Assembly (NCBI RefSeq): GCF_900996245.1
Contig: NZ_CAAJGK010000085.1
Coordinates: forward strand, 124,001-188,000
Reading direction: 5' to 3'
DNA from: Paraburkholderia sp. BCC1886
GTDB taxonomy: Bacteria > Pseudomonadota > Gammaproteobacteria > Burkholderiales > Burkholderiaceae
DNA length: 64,000 bases
Shown piece after piece: positions 1-10,667 of the stretch; position 1 is the stretch's first letter; each line of letters begins with the position of its first letter. The notes below the pieces were generated by a model that saw nothing but the letters and a program-made list of their open reading frames with translations, was not told where the DNA came from and did no database searches. Position numbers and translations under genes: made by a program.

Positions 1-597
1 GAGCTTAAAGCGGAAGTGATGCAGCGTCTCTTCGTGGGGAACAATGCGCCGGTTGCCGGCGCGGACCGTCAGCAGAACCGCCTGGCATCCTCGAAGCCGG
101 CCATGTGGCAGGACTACGGTGGGAAGGCGTTCCTGGGTTCCGCCAACGCCGTGACCGTCGGCACCAATGTAAGTGCCGATCCAGCAACGAGCCGGACCGG
201 CTCGGCGCTGGCGCATTGGCAGGTTCCCACCGCCGGCGGAGTGCCGTACGACGCCCAGTTGGCCCTCCCCACCCGAACACTGCAATCCGGCACGGTCAGC
301 CTTTCCGTCGCGCAGGACAGCGACGTGCTCAAACGGCTCTGGCCGAAAAACGGACTGTTACCCGCGTTCACCGGTCTGACGTTTTCTGACACCAATGTCC
401 TGATGACCAACACATGGGCGCCGAACGGCTCTGCGAGCAACAAGGCGCTGTTCAGCCGTGCCGTGCCGGCGGCGAATGTCGCGCTGGTGCCGTCCGCCGG
501 ATATCTGGGGCTGCAGAAGTACGCACCTGAAATCTCGTCGCTGCAATTCGGTCGCGTTCAGCAGGACGTCGTACCGTCGAATCGCCTGAGCCAATGA
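1..597 (+). CDS. Left-truncated protein of the Tad pilus locus, C-terminal part
   Basis: The reading frame is open from the first base, so the start lies outside the window and about 198 C-terminal residues are visible. It is rich in Ala, Ser, Val and Asn with no predicted membrane segment or recognisable catalytic motif in the visible part. Its TGA stop overlaps the start of the next secreted protein by 4 bp (ATGA), so it belongs to the Tad operon. It could be the distal part of a TadG/TadE-like minor pilin or another exported pilus component, but this is inferred only from position; I do not recognise the family. Confidence 0.7.
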   Translation, partial: ELKAEVMQRLFVGNNAPVAGADRQQNRLASSKPAMWQDYGGKAFLGSANAVTVGTNVSADPATSRTGSALAHWQVPTAGGVPYDAQLALPTRTLQSGTVSLSVAQDSDVLKRLWPKNGLLPAFTGLTFSDTNVLMTNTWAPNGSASNKALFSRAVPAANVALVPSAGYLGLQKYAPEISSLQFGRVQQDVVPSNRLSQ

Positions 598-1337
598 AGA
601 CCTCACATTCTTTCGCTGGCGCGCCTGACGTGGTTCGCGTGGCTCGCGTGGCAACCGTGTTGATCAGCATGCTGGCCAGTGCGCCCGCGCTGGCCAGCAA
701 CGCATGCAACAAAACCCCCGTGCCGCCGCAAAGCACGGAGGCCATCGGTCGCGACATGATCGTGAACGGCGTGCCCACGTCGGTCGTCGGTATGCAATTC
801 GCCGGGAGCGTTCGTGATGTGTCCAGAGCGTTCCGCGAGTTCTGGGTCCGCGAGGACGTGCCCGCCAAAGGCCGCACCAGTCCCTCGGGCCTCCTTCTCA
901 GCGCGCTGGACGATCAATGTCTGTACGTACTCAGCATTCCGCCGCAGCCGGACAGCACACGCACCCGCGGACTCATGAGCGTGATCCGGGTCGGCAGCGA
1001 TCCGGTTCAGCATCGCATTCCCGACTCCGCGATTGCGCTACCGCAAGACAGCAAGGTCGTCTCGGACGTCGAAAGTCGCGATCCGGGACAGACCGGGCGT
1101 ACGTGGCTGCTGGATCTGCCGGGCGAAGCGCGTTGGAACGCACAGCGCTATCGCAACGCGCTCGCCATGCAAGGGTGGGCGAGCGTGAGCCGTCAGGCGG
1201 ATTACCCCTCCGCCGGCGTCCGGTCCGCCCAAGGTTCGGCCTTCGCCATGCAGCACGGTCCGGACAGCGTGGACGTGAGCTTTTCCGATCGCGACGGCCG
1301 CACCGTCGCAGTCGTCAACGTAATCAGGAGCCGTTGA
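594..1337 (+). CDS. Secreted protein of unknown function in the Tad locus
   Basis: A 247-residue protein with an N-terminal hydrophobic segment (about residues 19-35) ending in an AxA-type site (APALAS), so probably exported to the periplasm. The rest is soluble, with two cysteines (in NACNK and DDQCLY). No family was recognised. The start overlaps the stop of the preceding gene by 4 bp and the stop is 1 base before the next ATG, a tight operon arrangement that implies a role in pilus assembly. A structural or minor-pilin accessory role is inference. Confidence 0.8.
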   Translation: MKTSHSFAGAPDVVRVARVATVLISMLASAPALASNACNKTPVPPQSTEAIGRDMIVNGVPTSVVGMQFAGSVRDVSRAFREFWVREDVPAKGRTSPSGLLLSALDDQCLYVLSIPPQPDSTRTRGLMSVIRVGSDPVQHRIPDSAIALPQDSKVVSDVESRDPGQTGRTWLLDLPGEARWNAQRYRNALAMQGWASVSRQADYPSAGVRSAQGSAFAMQHGPDSVDVSFSDRDGRTVAVVNVIRSR

Positions 1338-1338
1338 A

Positions 1339-1545
1339 ATGCAACATCCGCGACCTATCGAGTTTTCCGTTAAGCGGCGTCGCCGGCAGCGGGGACAAGC
1401 TTATGCGGAATACCTCGTCGTCACGACCGCGCTCGTGGGCATTCTGCTGCTGGCCGCGGGCGATACCGTTGCGCCTTTCACGGCGCTCATTTCAGGCTTC
1501 AAGTCGTTTTTTAGCGCTTATAGCTTCACCCTTTCGCTTCCCTGA
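1339..1545 (+). CDS. Flp-like class III prepilin
   Basis: A 68-residue protein with a short basic leader (RRRRQRG) followed by QAYAEY and a hydrophobic stretch. This matches the Flp prepilin signature of G, cleavage, four residues, then Glu-Tyr at +5/+6, so it is likely processed by a TadV/CpaA-type peptidase and inserted in the pilus or its base. After the hydrophobic helix the tail (ISGFKSFFSAYSF) is aromatic. AGGAG lies a few bases before the ATG. It precedes cpaB, where a major or minor Flp pilin is expected. Whether it is the major pilin cannot be decided here because the locus continues to the left. Confidence 0.8.
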   Translation: MQHPRPIEFSVKRRRRQRGQAYAEYLVVTTALVGILLLAAGDTVAPFTALISGFKSFFSAYSFTLSLP

Positions 1546-1566
1546 CCTGCCACGGTCGAATTCGTC

Positions 1567-2697
1567 ATGCTTAAGAAAATCAAACTTCGCTCGCTTCTCG
1601 CGAACTCCTGGGTTCTGCTGTTCCTTGCCTTGCTGGTGGCAGGCGGACTCACGTTCCTCCTGTACAAATACCTGAACGATCGCGAGACCAAACTCAAAGC
1701 CGAGATGGACGCGCATAACGTGACCGCCAAGGTCGATGTCGTGGTGCCGGCGCGAGACGCCGATGTCGGAACGCCGTTGTCGAACGACGATTTCGTTTCG
1801 CGCGACATCGAAGCCGACCTGGTTTCCGACGACATGATTCGCGCCGATAACTTCGAGCAGTACCGCAAATCGCATCTGGTCAAGCCGGTGCGGCGCGGTC
1901 TGCCGCTGCGCGCCAGCGATATCGATGCGCTGCGCGGTCGCGACTTCTCCGACATCCTGCCGCCGGGACAGCGTGCGCTGACCGTGGAAATCGATACGGT
2001 CAACTCGACCGCGCTGATGTTGCGTCCGGGCAATCGCGTCGACGTGTATTGGGTCGGCACGGTCTTTCACGTGGACCACTCGTCGGACGACAAGAAGGTC
2101 GCGCAGTTGATGATGCCGGACGCACTGGTTCTGGCCACGGGCCAGGACGTGCGCCATCGCGACGCCGGCGAAGCGGACGACACCGCGCAGCAGGAGCAGG
2201 CAAACGCCAATAGCAGCGCCATGAGCCGGCAGCAGGGGATGGGGTACACCACGGTCACCCTCCAGGTCCCTATCGATCACGTTGCGCGAATCGCGCTGGC
2301 CCAAAAGATCGGCGGGCTGCGGCTCATCCTGCGTAACTCGGACGACAAGGGCCGTGACGGACCGTCGCTCGTGCAGGAAAGCGACGTCTTCATCGACCCC
2401 GCTCAGGGCACGGCCACCGTCGGCGGCGGCCCGGCTCGCCCGGTCGTGGAGTTGATCGCGGGTGGCGGCGCGGACAGCACGGCGCTCGTCCCGCAGGGCA
2501 TGCCACCAGGCACGACCACGTCAACCTCAACGTCGGCGCCACGCCCGGGGAACGCAACGGCGCAAACCGCGCCCGCGCCCGCGTCATCGCAAACGCAATC
2601 GCAATCGCAGCGTCCGTCGAGCCTCTACGAGCAGGCCAACGCCATCGCCCAACAACTGCAGAAGGCCGTTGCTCCTGGCACGTCGAAGCAGAACTAA
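1567..2697 (+). CDS. cpaB: Flp pilus assembly protein CpaB (RcpC family)
   Basis: A 376-residue protein with one N-terminal transmembrane helix (about residues 13-33), then a SAF/CpaB-type beta domain (about 50-250) and a low-complexity Ala/Thr/Pro/Gln tail from about 285. CpaB proteins sit in the periplasm and are thought to stabilise the secretin and guide the pilus. It directly precedes the secretin gene (25-bp gap), the usual cpaB-cpaC order. The LPPGQRALTVEID segment in the SAF region is typical of the family. The polar C-terminal tail has no obvious function. Confidence 0.93.
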   Translation: MLKKIKLRSLLANSWVLLFLALLVAGGLTFLLYKYLNDRETKLKAEMDAHNVTAKVDVVVPARDADVGTPLSNDDFVSRDIEADLVSDDMIRADNFEQYRKSHLVKPVRRGLPLRASDIDALRGRDFSDILPPGQRALTVEIDTVNSTALMLRPGNRVDVYWVGTVFHVDHSSDDKKVAQLMMPDALVLATGQDVRHRDAGEADDTAQQEQANANSSAMSRQQGMGYTTVTLQVPIDHVARIALAQKIGGLRLILRNSDDKGRDGPSLVQESDVFIDPAQGTATVGGGPARPVVELIAGGGADSTALVPQGMPPGTTTSTSTSAPRPGNATAQTAPAPASSQTQSQSQRPSSLYEQANAIAQQLQKAVAPGTSKQN

Positions 2698-2722
2698 AAG
2701 TATCGAGCACAGGTTTCACACC

Positions 2723-4576
2723 ATGAAAGTCAAACACAATGCGACGCGGTTGCGTCGCCGGGTTCTGCCGTCCGTCCTCATCGGCTTGCTGCTGTGCGAG
2801 GCTGCGCCGGCGGCGCTTGCCGACGTCGCCCATTCCGCGGCGAACGACAATGCTTCGGCCAGTACGCGCGTCCTCGAAATGTTTCGCGGCGAAGTGCGCA
2901 TCCTTCATCTGCCGGGTGCGATCAAGCGCATCGCGATCGGCAACGGCAAGCTGCTCACCGCGAATGTGGTCGACGGCAGTCTGATGCTGCTGGGCGAACA
3001 GGACGGCATCACCTCGCTGGTGGTGTGGAACGAAAAGGGTATCGCGTTGCAAACCACCGTGCGCGTCGCCAAGGCAGAAGTGAATGCGTCGCTCGAACAG
3101 CTGCGCGAAGTGCTGAAATCGGTGAGCGGCCTGCGTATCGAAGCAATTGGTTCGAATATCGTCCTGTCCGGCGTGGTTCATCGCGACATGGCGGGTATCG
3201 TCAAAGCCGCCACGCAAGACATGACGAACGTGATCGACACCACCACCGTCGACGAAGGGGACGCGCTCAAGAAAACCGTGCACTTCAAGGTGCAGATCAT
3301 GGAAGTCACCCGCAATGCGCAGCGCAATCTGGGTATTTCGTGGGACAGCGCATTCAAGGGCCCGCAGATCGGCGGCGCTGCGAGCGTGGCCACGGGTGCA
3401 GCCAAAGCGGTCACCGCGGGCACGAGCTACTTCCTGGCAGGGATTGCGTCGAACATCACCTCGCAGATCAACTTCGCGATCGACAACGGCGATGCCTTCA
3501 TTCTGGCCGCGCCGGAACTGAACACGAAGAGCGGCGGCACGGCGAGCTTTCTCGCCGGTGGCGAAGTGCCGATTCCGCAGGCGGGCGCGCTCGGCACCAC
3601 CAATGTCGAGTACAAGCAGTACGGCATCAAGCTCAGCATCATTCCGGTCGTGGATGCCAACAACATTATTTCGGCCCACCTGACCACGGAGATCAGCCAG
3701 ATCGATCCGACCGTGACCTATGGCGGCATGCCGGGATTCTTGACCCGCAACACCAGCTCGGACATTTCGATGCGGGCAGGCGAGACGCTCGCCATCTCCG
3801 GTCTCGTCAGCGCGGATGCGGTGAACGATTCCAACGGCATGCCGTTCCTCGGCCAGTTGCCGATCATCGGGCAGTTGTTCCGCTCGGACAGCTTCCGCGC
3901 GAAGAAAAGCGATCTCGTCATTTTCGTGACGCCGGTTATCTCCGACCCGGAACTCGCGCCCAATACCGAATTACTCACGCGCGCGGACAAGATGGATCAG
4001 GGGTATCGCAATCGCTATGGCAACCCGGAACCTCTGCGCGACGACGAAGAGAAAGCCGCTCACAGCGTGCCGCCCCGTCAGCCGATCGAGCCGACACCGG
4101 CAGTCCTGCCCGCGCCGATTCGCAGCACGCCGGCGCGCTTTGTCGTCCCGGCGCCGATGCAGGCTCGCGCTCCGGCCCTGGCTTCCGTCCCGGCTGCGAC
4201 TCAGCCTCCGGTCGCGATCGCTCCAGTCCAAGCCCCGGTCGTGATCGCTCCGGTCCAAGCCCCGGTCCAGCCTCCGGTCGCGCTCCAGGTGCCAGCCTCG
4301 GTCCCGGCCATCACGCCACCACAGGCAGACGCAGCACCTGCGCGACCGCCTGCACCATTGCCCGCGCAACAAACCGCGCAACAACCCGCCCAACGACCCG
4401 CGCCCCAATCCGCCCCCGCCAGCACTCCGCCGGCCGGCGTCGCCGACGCGCTTCGCATGCTGAGCGCAGCGCAGCAAGCGCCTGCCGCATCCCAGGCGCC
4501 GCAGGGTTCCCTACAACCGGCTTCGAACGGCAAGGTCGCTCCGCAAGTCGGCGCGCTCGGCGGCGCCGTCAACTAA
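2723..4576 (+). CDS. cpaC: Tad pilus outer-membrane secretin CpaC (RcpA)
   Basis: A 617-residue protein that forms the outer-membrane pore for the Flp pilus. There is a cleavable signal peptide (about 1-34, ending APAALAD), an N-terminal pilus-secretin domain with BON-like features (about 45-150), and a C-terminal secretin domain (about 190-430) with the family's beta-barrel lip sequences (AGETLAISGL, LGQLPIIGQLF, KSDLVIFVTPV). The last 150 residues are Pro/Ala/Gln-rich repeats (QAPV and QPA), unusually long for a CpaC. The frame stays open into cpaB, but the ATG at 2723 is preferred because it starts the signal peptide. Confidence 0.95.
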   Translation: MKVKHNATRLRRRVLPSVLIGLLLCEAAPAALADVAHSAANDNASASTRVLEMFRGEVRILHLPGAIKRIAIGNGKLLTANVVDGSLMLLGEQDGITSLVVWNEKGIALQTTVRVAKAEVNASLEQLREVLKSVSGLRIEAIGSNIVLSGVVHRDMAGIVKAATQDMTNVIDTTTVDEGDALKKTVHFKVQIMEVTRNAQRNLGISWDSAFKGPQIGGAASVATGAAKAVTAGTSYFLAGIASNITSQINFAIDNGDAFILAAPELNTKSGGTASFLAGGEVPIPQAGALGTTNVEYKQYGIKLSIIPVVDANNIISAHLTTEISQIDPTVTYGGMPGFLTRNTSSDISMRAGETLAISGLVSADAVNDSNGMPFLGQLPIIGQLFRSDSFRAKKSDLVIFVTPVISDPELAPNTELLTRADKMDQGYRNRYGNPEPLRDDEEKAAHSVPPRQPIEPTPAVLPAPIRSTPARFVVPAPMQARAPALASVPAATQPPVAIAPVQAPVVIAPVQAPVQPPVALQVPASVPAITPPQADAAPARPPAPLPAQQTAQQPAQRPAPQSAPASTPPAGVADALRMLSAAQQAPAASQAPQGSLQPASNGKVAPQVGALGGAVN

Positions 4577-4598
4577 CCGGACTTCGGGACCAAGCCAT

Positions 4599-6515
<1,917 letters not shown>

Positions 6516-6525
6516 GCGTCACGTC

Positions 6526-7374
6526 ATGAGTCTTCCTCTCATTCTCGTGCTGGCGTTTGCCGGCATCGTGTTTCTGATCTTCACCGTGTCGCGCATGGGC
6601 ACGTCCACGCTCAGGGCCGGATCGCGGCAGATGGCCGGCGAAATCGAGTCGTCGCTGGCCGATGCGTTCGTGTTCGTGAACCGGCAGAAAGCGGCCGCGT
6701 GGGGCATGGTCGTCATGATCGGCTTGCCGATCCTGGTGTTCCTGCTCAGCCACAGCCTGCTGATCGCGGCGGCGTCGCTGCCCATCGCGATGATGCTGCC
6801 GAAAAAGTACCTCAAGCGAATGCGCAAAAAGCGCATCGAGACGCTCGAAAAACAACTGCCCGACGCGCTGCTGATGATGTCCGGGGCGCTGCGCGCCGGC
6901 GCCAGTTTTCCGACCGCGCTCGAAGCCGTGGTGCACGAGACCGTTCCGCCGATTTCCCAGGAGTTCGATCTGTTGATGCGGGAAATCCGTTTGGGTATCG
7001 ACCTCGACATCGCCATGCGCAACGTCGAGAAGCGCATTCCGATTCCCGACTTCATGATGATGACCGCCGCGGTCACCATCGCGCGCGAAGTGGGCGGCAA
7101 TCTCGCCGAAGCGCTGGAGTCGGTCGCGCGCACGTTGCGCGAAAAACTCCAGATGGAAGGCAAGATCAAGGCCCTCACCTCGCAGGGCCGCATGCAGGGC
7201 ATCGTGATGACCTGTCTGCCGCTTTTCCTGATGCTGGTGCTGCGTTTCATGGAGCCCAAGGCGATGGCGCCGCTATTCAACGAGCCGGTCGGATGGGCCA
7301 CGCTGGCCGTGATCGGCGTGATGGAGTGTCTCGGCTACTTCTCCATCTCCAAGATTACCCATATCGACGTGTGA
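6526..7374 (+). CDS. tadB: Tad inner-membrane platform protein TadB
   Basis: A 282-residue GspF/T2SSF-type platform protein. It has an N-terminal helix (about 3-22), a pair of helices near 60-95, the cytoplasmic T2SSF domain (about 105-235, with ALLMMSGALRAGASFPTAL and REVGGNLAEAL), and C-terminal helices near 225-275. With TadC it forms the inner-membrane platform that couples the CpaF ATPase to pilus polymerisation. It lies 10 bp after cpaF and 3 bp before tadC. Length and domain order are typical. Confidence 0.93.
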   Translation: MSLPLILVLAFAGIVFLIFTVSRMGTSTLRAGSRQMAGEIESSLADAFVFVNRQKAAAWGMVVMIGLPILVFLLSHSLLIAAASLPIAMMLPKKYLKRMRKKRIETLEKQLPDALLMMSGALRAGASFPTALEAVVHETVPPISQEFDLLMREIRLGIDLDIAMRNVEKRIPIPDFMMMTAAVTIAREVGGNLAEALESVARTLREKLQMEGKIKALTSQGRMQGIVMTCLPLFLMLVLRFMEPKAMAPLFNEPVGWATLAVIGVMECLGYFSISKITHIDV

Positions 7375-7377
7375 CCT

Positions 7378-8259
7378 ATGCTGCTACTCATTGCTCTTGG
7401 CGTCAGCGTCGGCGTGATCGCCGTCGTCGCGATCTTCTACAAATCGTTCAACGGTCTGGCCGGCGCGGTGCCGCCCGAAGACCGGGCGTTTCTCGACCCG
7501 CTGCCGAAATCGCTCAGGCCGTTATGGCCGATCGTCAACTTCGTCGTGCATCATTTCGGCGGCAAATTCAGTCCGAAGCTGGTCGCTAAAACCGATCTGC
7601 AACTGCGCCTCACGTCGCTCACGTTCCTGATGAACGCACGCCAGTTTATTGCGTTGTCGATCATTGCTTCGGTGCTGGCCTCGCTCGTCGCGCTGCTGCT
7701 GATGCTCGCGCTCGGCCTGTTCTCCATTCTCGTGCTGGCCGGCGTGGCCGTGCTCGGCTACTTCTATCCGCGCATCTGGACACGCGACGTGCGACGCCGG
7801 CGTATCGCGCAGATTCTCAAGCATCTGCCGATTTACCTCGACTTCCTGACGCTCGCCGTCGAAGCGGGCTTGAACATCAATGGCGCCATTCAGAAGGCCG
7901 TCGAAAAAGGGCCGCCGGGTCCGCTTCGCTGGGAGCTCGAACACGTATTGCGTGACCTGAAATCCGGGCTGAACCGCACGGAAGCACTGCGCCGTTTCGA
8001 CGACCGTTTGCGGATCAAGGAAATCACGAATCTGGTGGGCACGGTGGTGCAAGCCGAGCGGATGGGTTCGGGGCTCGCTAAATCGCTGCGCTTCCAGTCC
8101 GAGCAACGCCGCTCGGAACGGTTCCAGCGCGCGGAAAAACAGGCGATGGAAGCGCCGGTCAAACTGGTTTTCCCACTGCTCATGTTCATTTTTCCCATCA
8201 CGTTCATCGTGCTGGGATTCCCGATCGCGATGAAGTTCGTGCAGGAGGGTTTGCTGTGA
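7378..8259 (+). CDS. tadC: Tad inner-membrane platform protein TadC
   Basis: A 293-residue GspF/T2SSF platform protein and the partner of TadB. It has an N-terminal helix (about 3-22), a helix pair (about 90-128), the cytoplasmic T2SSF domain (about 140-260, with LPIYLDFLTLAVEAGLNI and VQAERMGSGLAKSLR) and a C-terminal hydrophobic helix (about 263-283). The stop overlaps the GTG of the next gene (GTGA), indicating translational coupling. Confidence 0.93.
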   Translation: MLLLIALGVSVGVIAVVAIFYKSFNGLAGAVPPEDRAFLDPLPKSLRPLWPIVNFVVHHFGGKFSPKLVAKTDLQLRLTSLTFLMNARQFIALSIIASVLASLVALLLMLALGLFSILVLAGVAVLGYFYPRIWTRDVRRRRIAQILKHLPIYLDFLTLAVEAGLNINGAIQKAVEKGPPGPLRWELEHVLRDLKSGLNRTEALRRFDDRLRIKEITNLVGTVVQAERMGSGLAKSLRFQSEQRRSERFQRAEKQAMEAPVKLVFPLLMFIFPITFIVLGFPIAMKFVQEGLL

Positions 8260-8606
8260 AAAAAACCCGGCTTCATGTGGAGGGACGCGACCTCGGTATC
8301 GACGTCTTCGTCACGGAAACGGCGTGCGAACGCATGCGCGGTCTGCTCGGCCGCGACCGGCTGCCGCGCAACGAGGCACTGCTGCTGCAACGCTGCGGGT
8401 CGGTGCACACGTTCGGCATGCGCTTTTGCATCGACGTGTTGCTGCTCGACCGGGACGGCCGGATCGTGGCAATCCGTCACGATCTGCCCAGGCGACGCAT
8501 GGCGTTCAGCCTGCGCGCGGTGCAGACGCTGGAAATGCCATCGGGTGCGGCGCGCGATCATGGGCTGAAACGCGGCGACACGCTGACCTTCGAGGCGACA
8601 CCGTGA
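8256..8606 (+). CDS. DUF192 family protein in the Tad operon
   Basis: A 116-residue protein with the DUF192 signature (ERMRGLLGRD, then a mid-region HTFGMRFCIDVLLLD and a C-terminal GDTL). The biochemical role of DUF192 is unknown. Members recur next to Tad genes in beta-proteobacteria. A GTG start is supported by a strong AGGAGG seven bases upstream and a 4-bp overlap with tadC. Unlike many DUF192 proteins it has no clear signal peptide, so it may act in the cytoplasm. The stop overlaps the next GTG by 4 bp. Confidence 0.9.
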   Translation: MKKTRLHVEGRDLGIDVFVTETACERMRGLLGRDRLPRNEALLLQRCGSVHTFGMRFCIDVLLLDRDGRIVAIRHDLPRRRMAFSLRAVQTLEMPSGAARDHGLKRGDTLTFEATP

Positions 8607-9418
8607 GCGCGCTCCAATCCTGGCGCTTCGGGCGCTTCTCGCGCCATGCACGCGTTGGCAAACAGGGCGGCCAGTCGATGACCGAGTTTCTCGTCATCGC
8701 GCCGCTGTTGCTGTTCGTCTGCTTCGGCACATTGCAATTCGTGTTGCTGTACCAGGCGAAATCCACGCTGGACGTCGCGGTGCTCGAGGCGGCCCGCGAA
8801 GGCGCGGTCAACAATGGTTCGATGCAAGCCATGCGCGCGGGACTCGCGCGCGGGCTCGCGCCGCTCTACGCGCGGCAGGCGAGCGCGGACGGGGTCTCCC
8901 AGGCGCTCGCGAAAGCCCGGACCGATGCGGCGCGTTTTAGCATCATCACGGTGCTCAACCCGACGCCCGCTGCAATCCAGGACTATGCACGGCCTCGCTA
9001 CTATGCGGACCAGGCGGCAACCTATAGCGAAATTCCCAACGACTCGCTGATGTACCGCAGTTCGTCGACTGCCGGCGCCAGTTCCGGGATGAATATCCAG
9101 GACGCCAATCTGCTGAAAATTCACGTGCACTACTGCTACGACATGTACGTGCCGCTCGTGAACAAGGTCATCTATTACGCGACCAACGTGATCGGCACTA
9201 TCGGCACGATGGGCATTCTGTCGCGCGAACCGGCCAACGTCGATCGGGACCCGTACGGCGCGCCGAAAAACGGCGACGTGCTCTGCAAAGTCAAACTGGC
9301 GGATGGGATGGCGACGGGTCGCTGGCCGATATCGCTGGATTCGGAAGCCATGGTGCGCATGCAGACGCCGCTGCGGGCGTCCGCGGTGAGCGATTCGCCC
9401 AACCCGTCGGGCAATTGA
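8603..9418 (+). CDS. tadE: TadE-like pseudopilin
   Basis: A 271-residue protein with a class III pseudopilin N-terminus: basic leader, then Gly followed by GQSMTEF and a hydrophobic helix (LVIAPLLLFVCFG), the TadE/TadG signature with Glu at +5. TadE-type pseudopilins are processed by the prepilin peptidase and help initiate or extend the Flp pilus. The exported part (about 60-271) has several cysteines and an aromatic YYATNVIGTIGTMG segment. The GTG at 8603 overlaps the DUF192 stop. At 271 residues it is longer than simple TadE proteins (about 150-200). Confidence 0.88.
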   Translation: MSALQSWRFGRFSRHARVGKQGGQSMTEFLVIAPLLLFVCFGTLQFVLLYQAKSTLDVAVLEAAREGAVNNGSMQAMRAGLARGLAPLYARQASADGVSQALAKARTDAARFSIITVLNPTPAAIQDYARPRYYADQAATYSEIPNDSLMYRSSSTAGASSGMNIQDANLLKIHVHYCYDMYVPLVNKVIYYATNVIGTIGTMGILSREPANVDRDPYGAPKNGDVLCKVKLADGMATGRWPISLDSEAMVRMQTPLRASAVSDSPNPSGN

Positions 9419-9420
9419 CG

Positions 9421-10239
9421 ATGACGCGAAAACAAAGCGGCGCGCTGCATCGCGCGTGGTCTCGCCGATTGCTGCTGCTCGGATTGGCAGCGAGCATGGC
9501 GACATTGTCGCTCGCCGTTCACGCCGCCGACGCAACCTTGACGCGCACGCATAGGAACGATGGCGTGATCATGATGATCGGCGGGATGGGGGGCGGTAAA
9601 GGTATCGCTGGCATGAGCGGCACGAATGTCACGACACCGGTTCGAAGCGTTTTCGCCGCCGCGGACACTTCGGACCGACGCTCCGTCGTGATCCAGCCGG
9701 GCGAACGACCACCCGCGTCTTCCGCAGCAGAAGCCTCCGGCACAGCCACGTCGCGAGTCATGGCACTGCTGCCCATCATTGCCGACGCCGCGCAAGCGGC
9801 AGAGGTCGACAGCGCGCTGCTGATGGCCGTGATCGATGTCGAATCCGGTGGCAACCCGCGCGCCATGTCGCCCAAAGGCGCAACGGGTCTGATGCAGCTG
9901 ATGCCGGCCACTGGTGCACGGCAAGGCGCATCCGATTTACTGGATCCGCGCCAGAACATCGCGGCGGGGGCGCGTTATCTGAAAGCACTGATGCGCCAGT
10001 TCGGCGATTTGCCGCTGGCGCTAGCGGCTTATAACGCCGGTGAAGGTGCAGTACAGAAATATGGTGGGCAGATACCGCCGTACGCGGAGACGATGACCTA
10101 CGTACCCAAGGTGATGGCGCGTTACAGCTGGTATCGTGACGCCACGGCTTCTACGGGAACGGGAACGATACGAACGGTATCGAGCAATGCGCGAAGTGAA
10201 GCCCGGGTATGGCGTATTGCGAGCGGGTCAGGAAACTGA
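9421..10239 (+). CDS. Lytic transglycosylase (SLT domain) of the Tad locus
   Basis: A 272-residue exported peptidoglycan lytic transglycosylase. It has a signal peptide (about 1-36, ending VHAADA), a Gly-rich linker, and a C-terminal SLT domain (about 120-240) with the catalytic Glu in DVESGGNPRAMSPKGA, then GLMQLMP and AAYNAGEGAVQKY. It cleaves murein, probably opening a gap for the pilus channel. I chose the ATG at 9421. A TTG at 9415, overlapping the tadE stop, would add two residues. Its stop ends the plus-strand operon, and a convergent Hpt gene follows after 35 bp. Confidence 0.92.
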   Translation: MTRKQSGALHRAWSRRLLLLGLAASMATLSLAVHAADATLTRTHRNDGVIMMIGGMGGGKGIAGMSGTNVTTPVRSVFAAADTSDRRSVVIQPGERPPASSAAEASGTATSRVMALLPIIADAAQAAEVDSALLMAVIDVESGGNPRAMSPKGATGLMQLMPATGARQGASDLLDPRQNIAAGARYLKALMRQFGDLPLALAAYNAGEGAVQKYGGQIPPYAETMTYVPKVMARYSWYRDATASTGTGTIRTVSSNARSEARVWRIASGSGN

Positions 10240-10274
10240 TGCGAGGGCAAAACCAACTTTCGCGCATGCACGAC

Positions 10275-10667
10275 TCAAAGCCCGCCATCGAAGCCCAGAG
10301 TTTCCTCTATCGACCTGTCGAGATGCTCGATCGCATCGACCACGCGGGGCAGCACAATCGTCAGCAACGGAATGTCGCGCTGGCGCGCCGTCCCTTCCAG
10401 GTGGATCAGCGCGGCGAGCAAGCCGTAACGCCCGAGCATGCGCGCCGACCCGGCGATGTGATGCGCGGCGCTCCCCACTCCGGCCCAATCGTCGGCCGCG
10501 ACACAGGCGCGCAAGGAATCGAGCGTGCTGCGATTGGTTTCGACGATCATGTGAAGCAGACGTCTTGCGAGCGCCTCGTCATCATTAGCGAGTTCGAGCG
10601 CCGTTTCGAAAAGAGGAGTGCAATCGGGGTTGCAAATGGACTCGAGCATCACGTCTTCCATCCGCAT
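10275..10667 (-). CDS. Stand-alone Hpt phosphotransfer protein
   Basis: A 130-residue single-domain histidine phosphotransfer protein with the Hpt motif HHIAGSARMLG, where His69 is the likely phosphoacceptor. It should relay phosphate between a hybrid kinase receiver and a response regulator. The ATG overlaps the stop of the NarL-type regulator by one base (TAATG), so the two are translationally coupled and probably work together. No sensor kinase is adjacent. The only hybrid kinase in the window is at 59828-63370 and already carries its own Hpt domain. Longer upstream starts would overlap the regulator coding region. Confidence 0.85.
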   Translation of the reverse strand: MRMEDVMLESICNPDCTPLFETALELANDDEALARRLLHMIVETNRSTLDSLRACVAADDWAGVGSAAHHIAGSARMLGRYGLLAALIHLEGTARQRDIPLLTIVLPRVVDAIEHLDRSIEETLGFDGGL

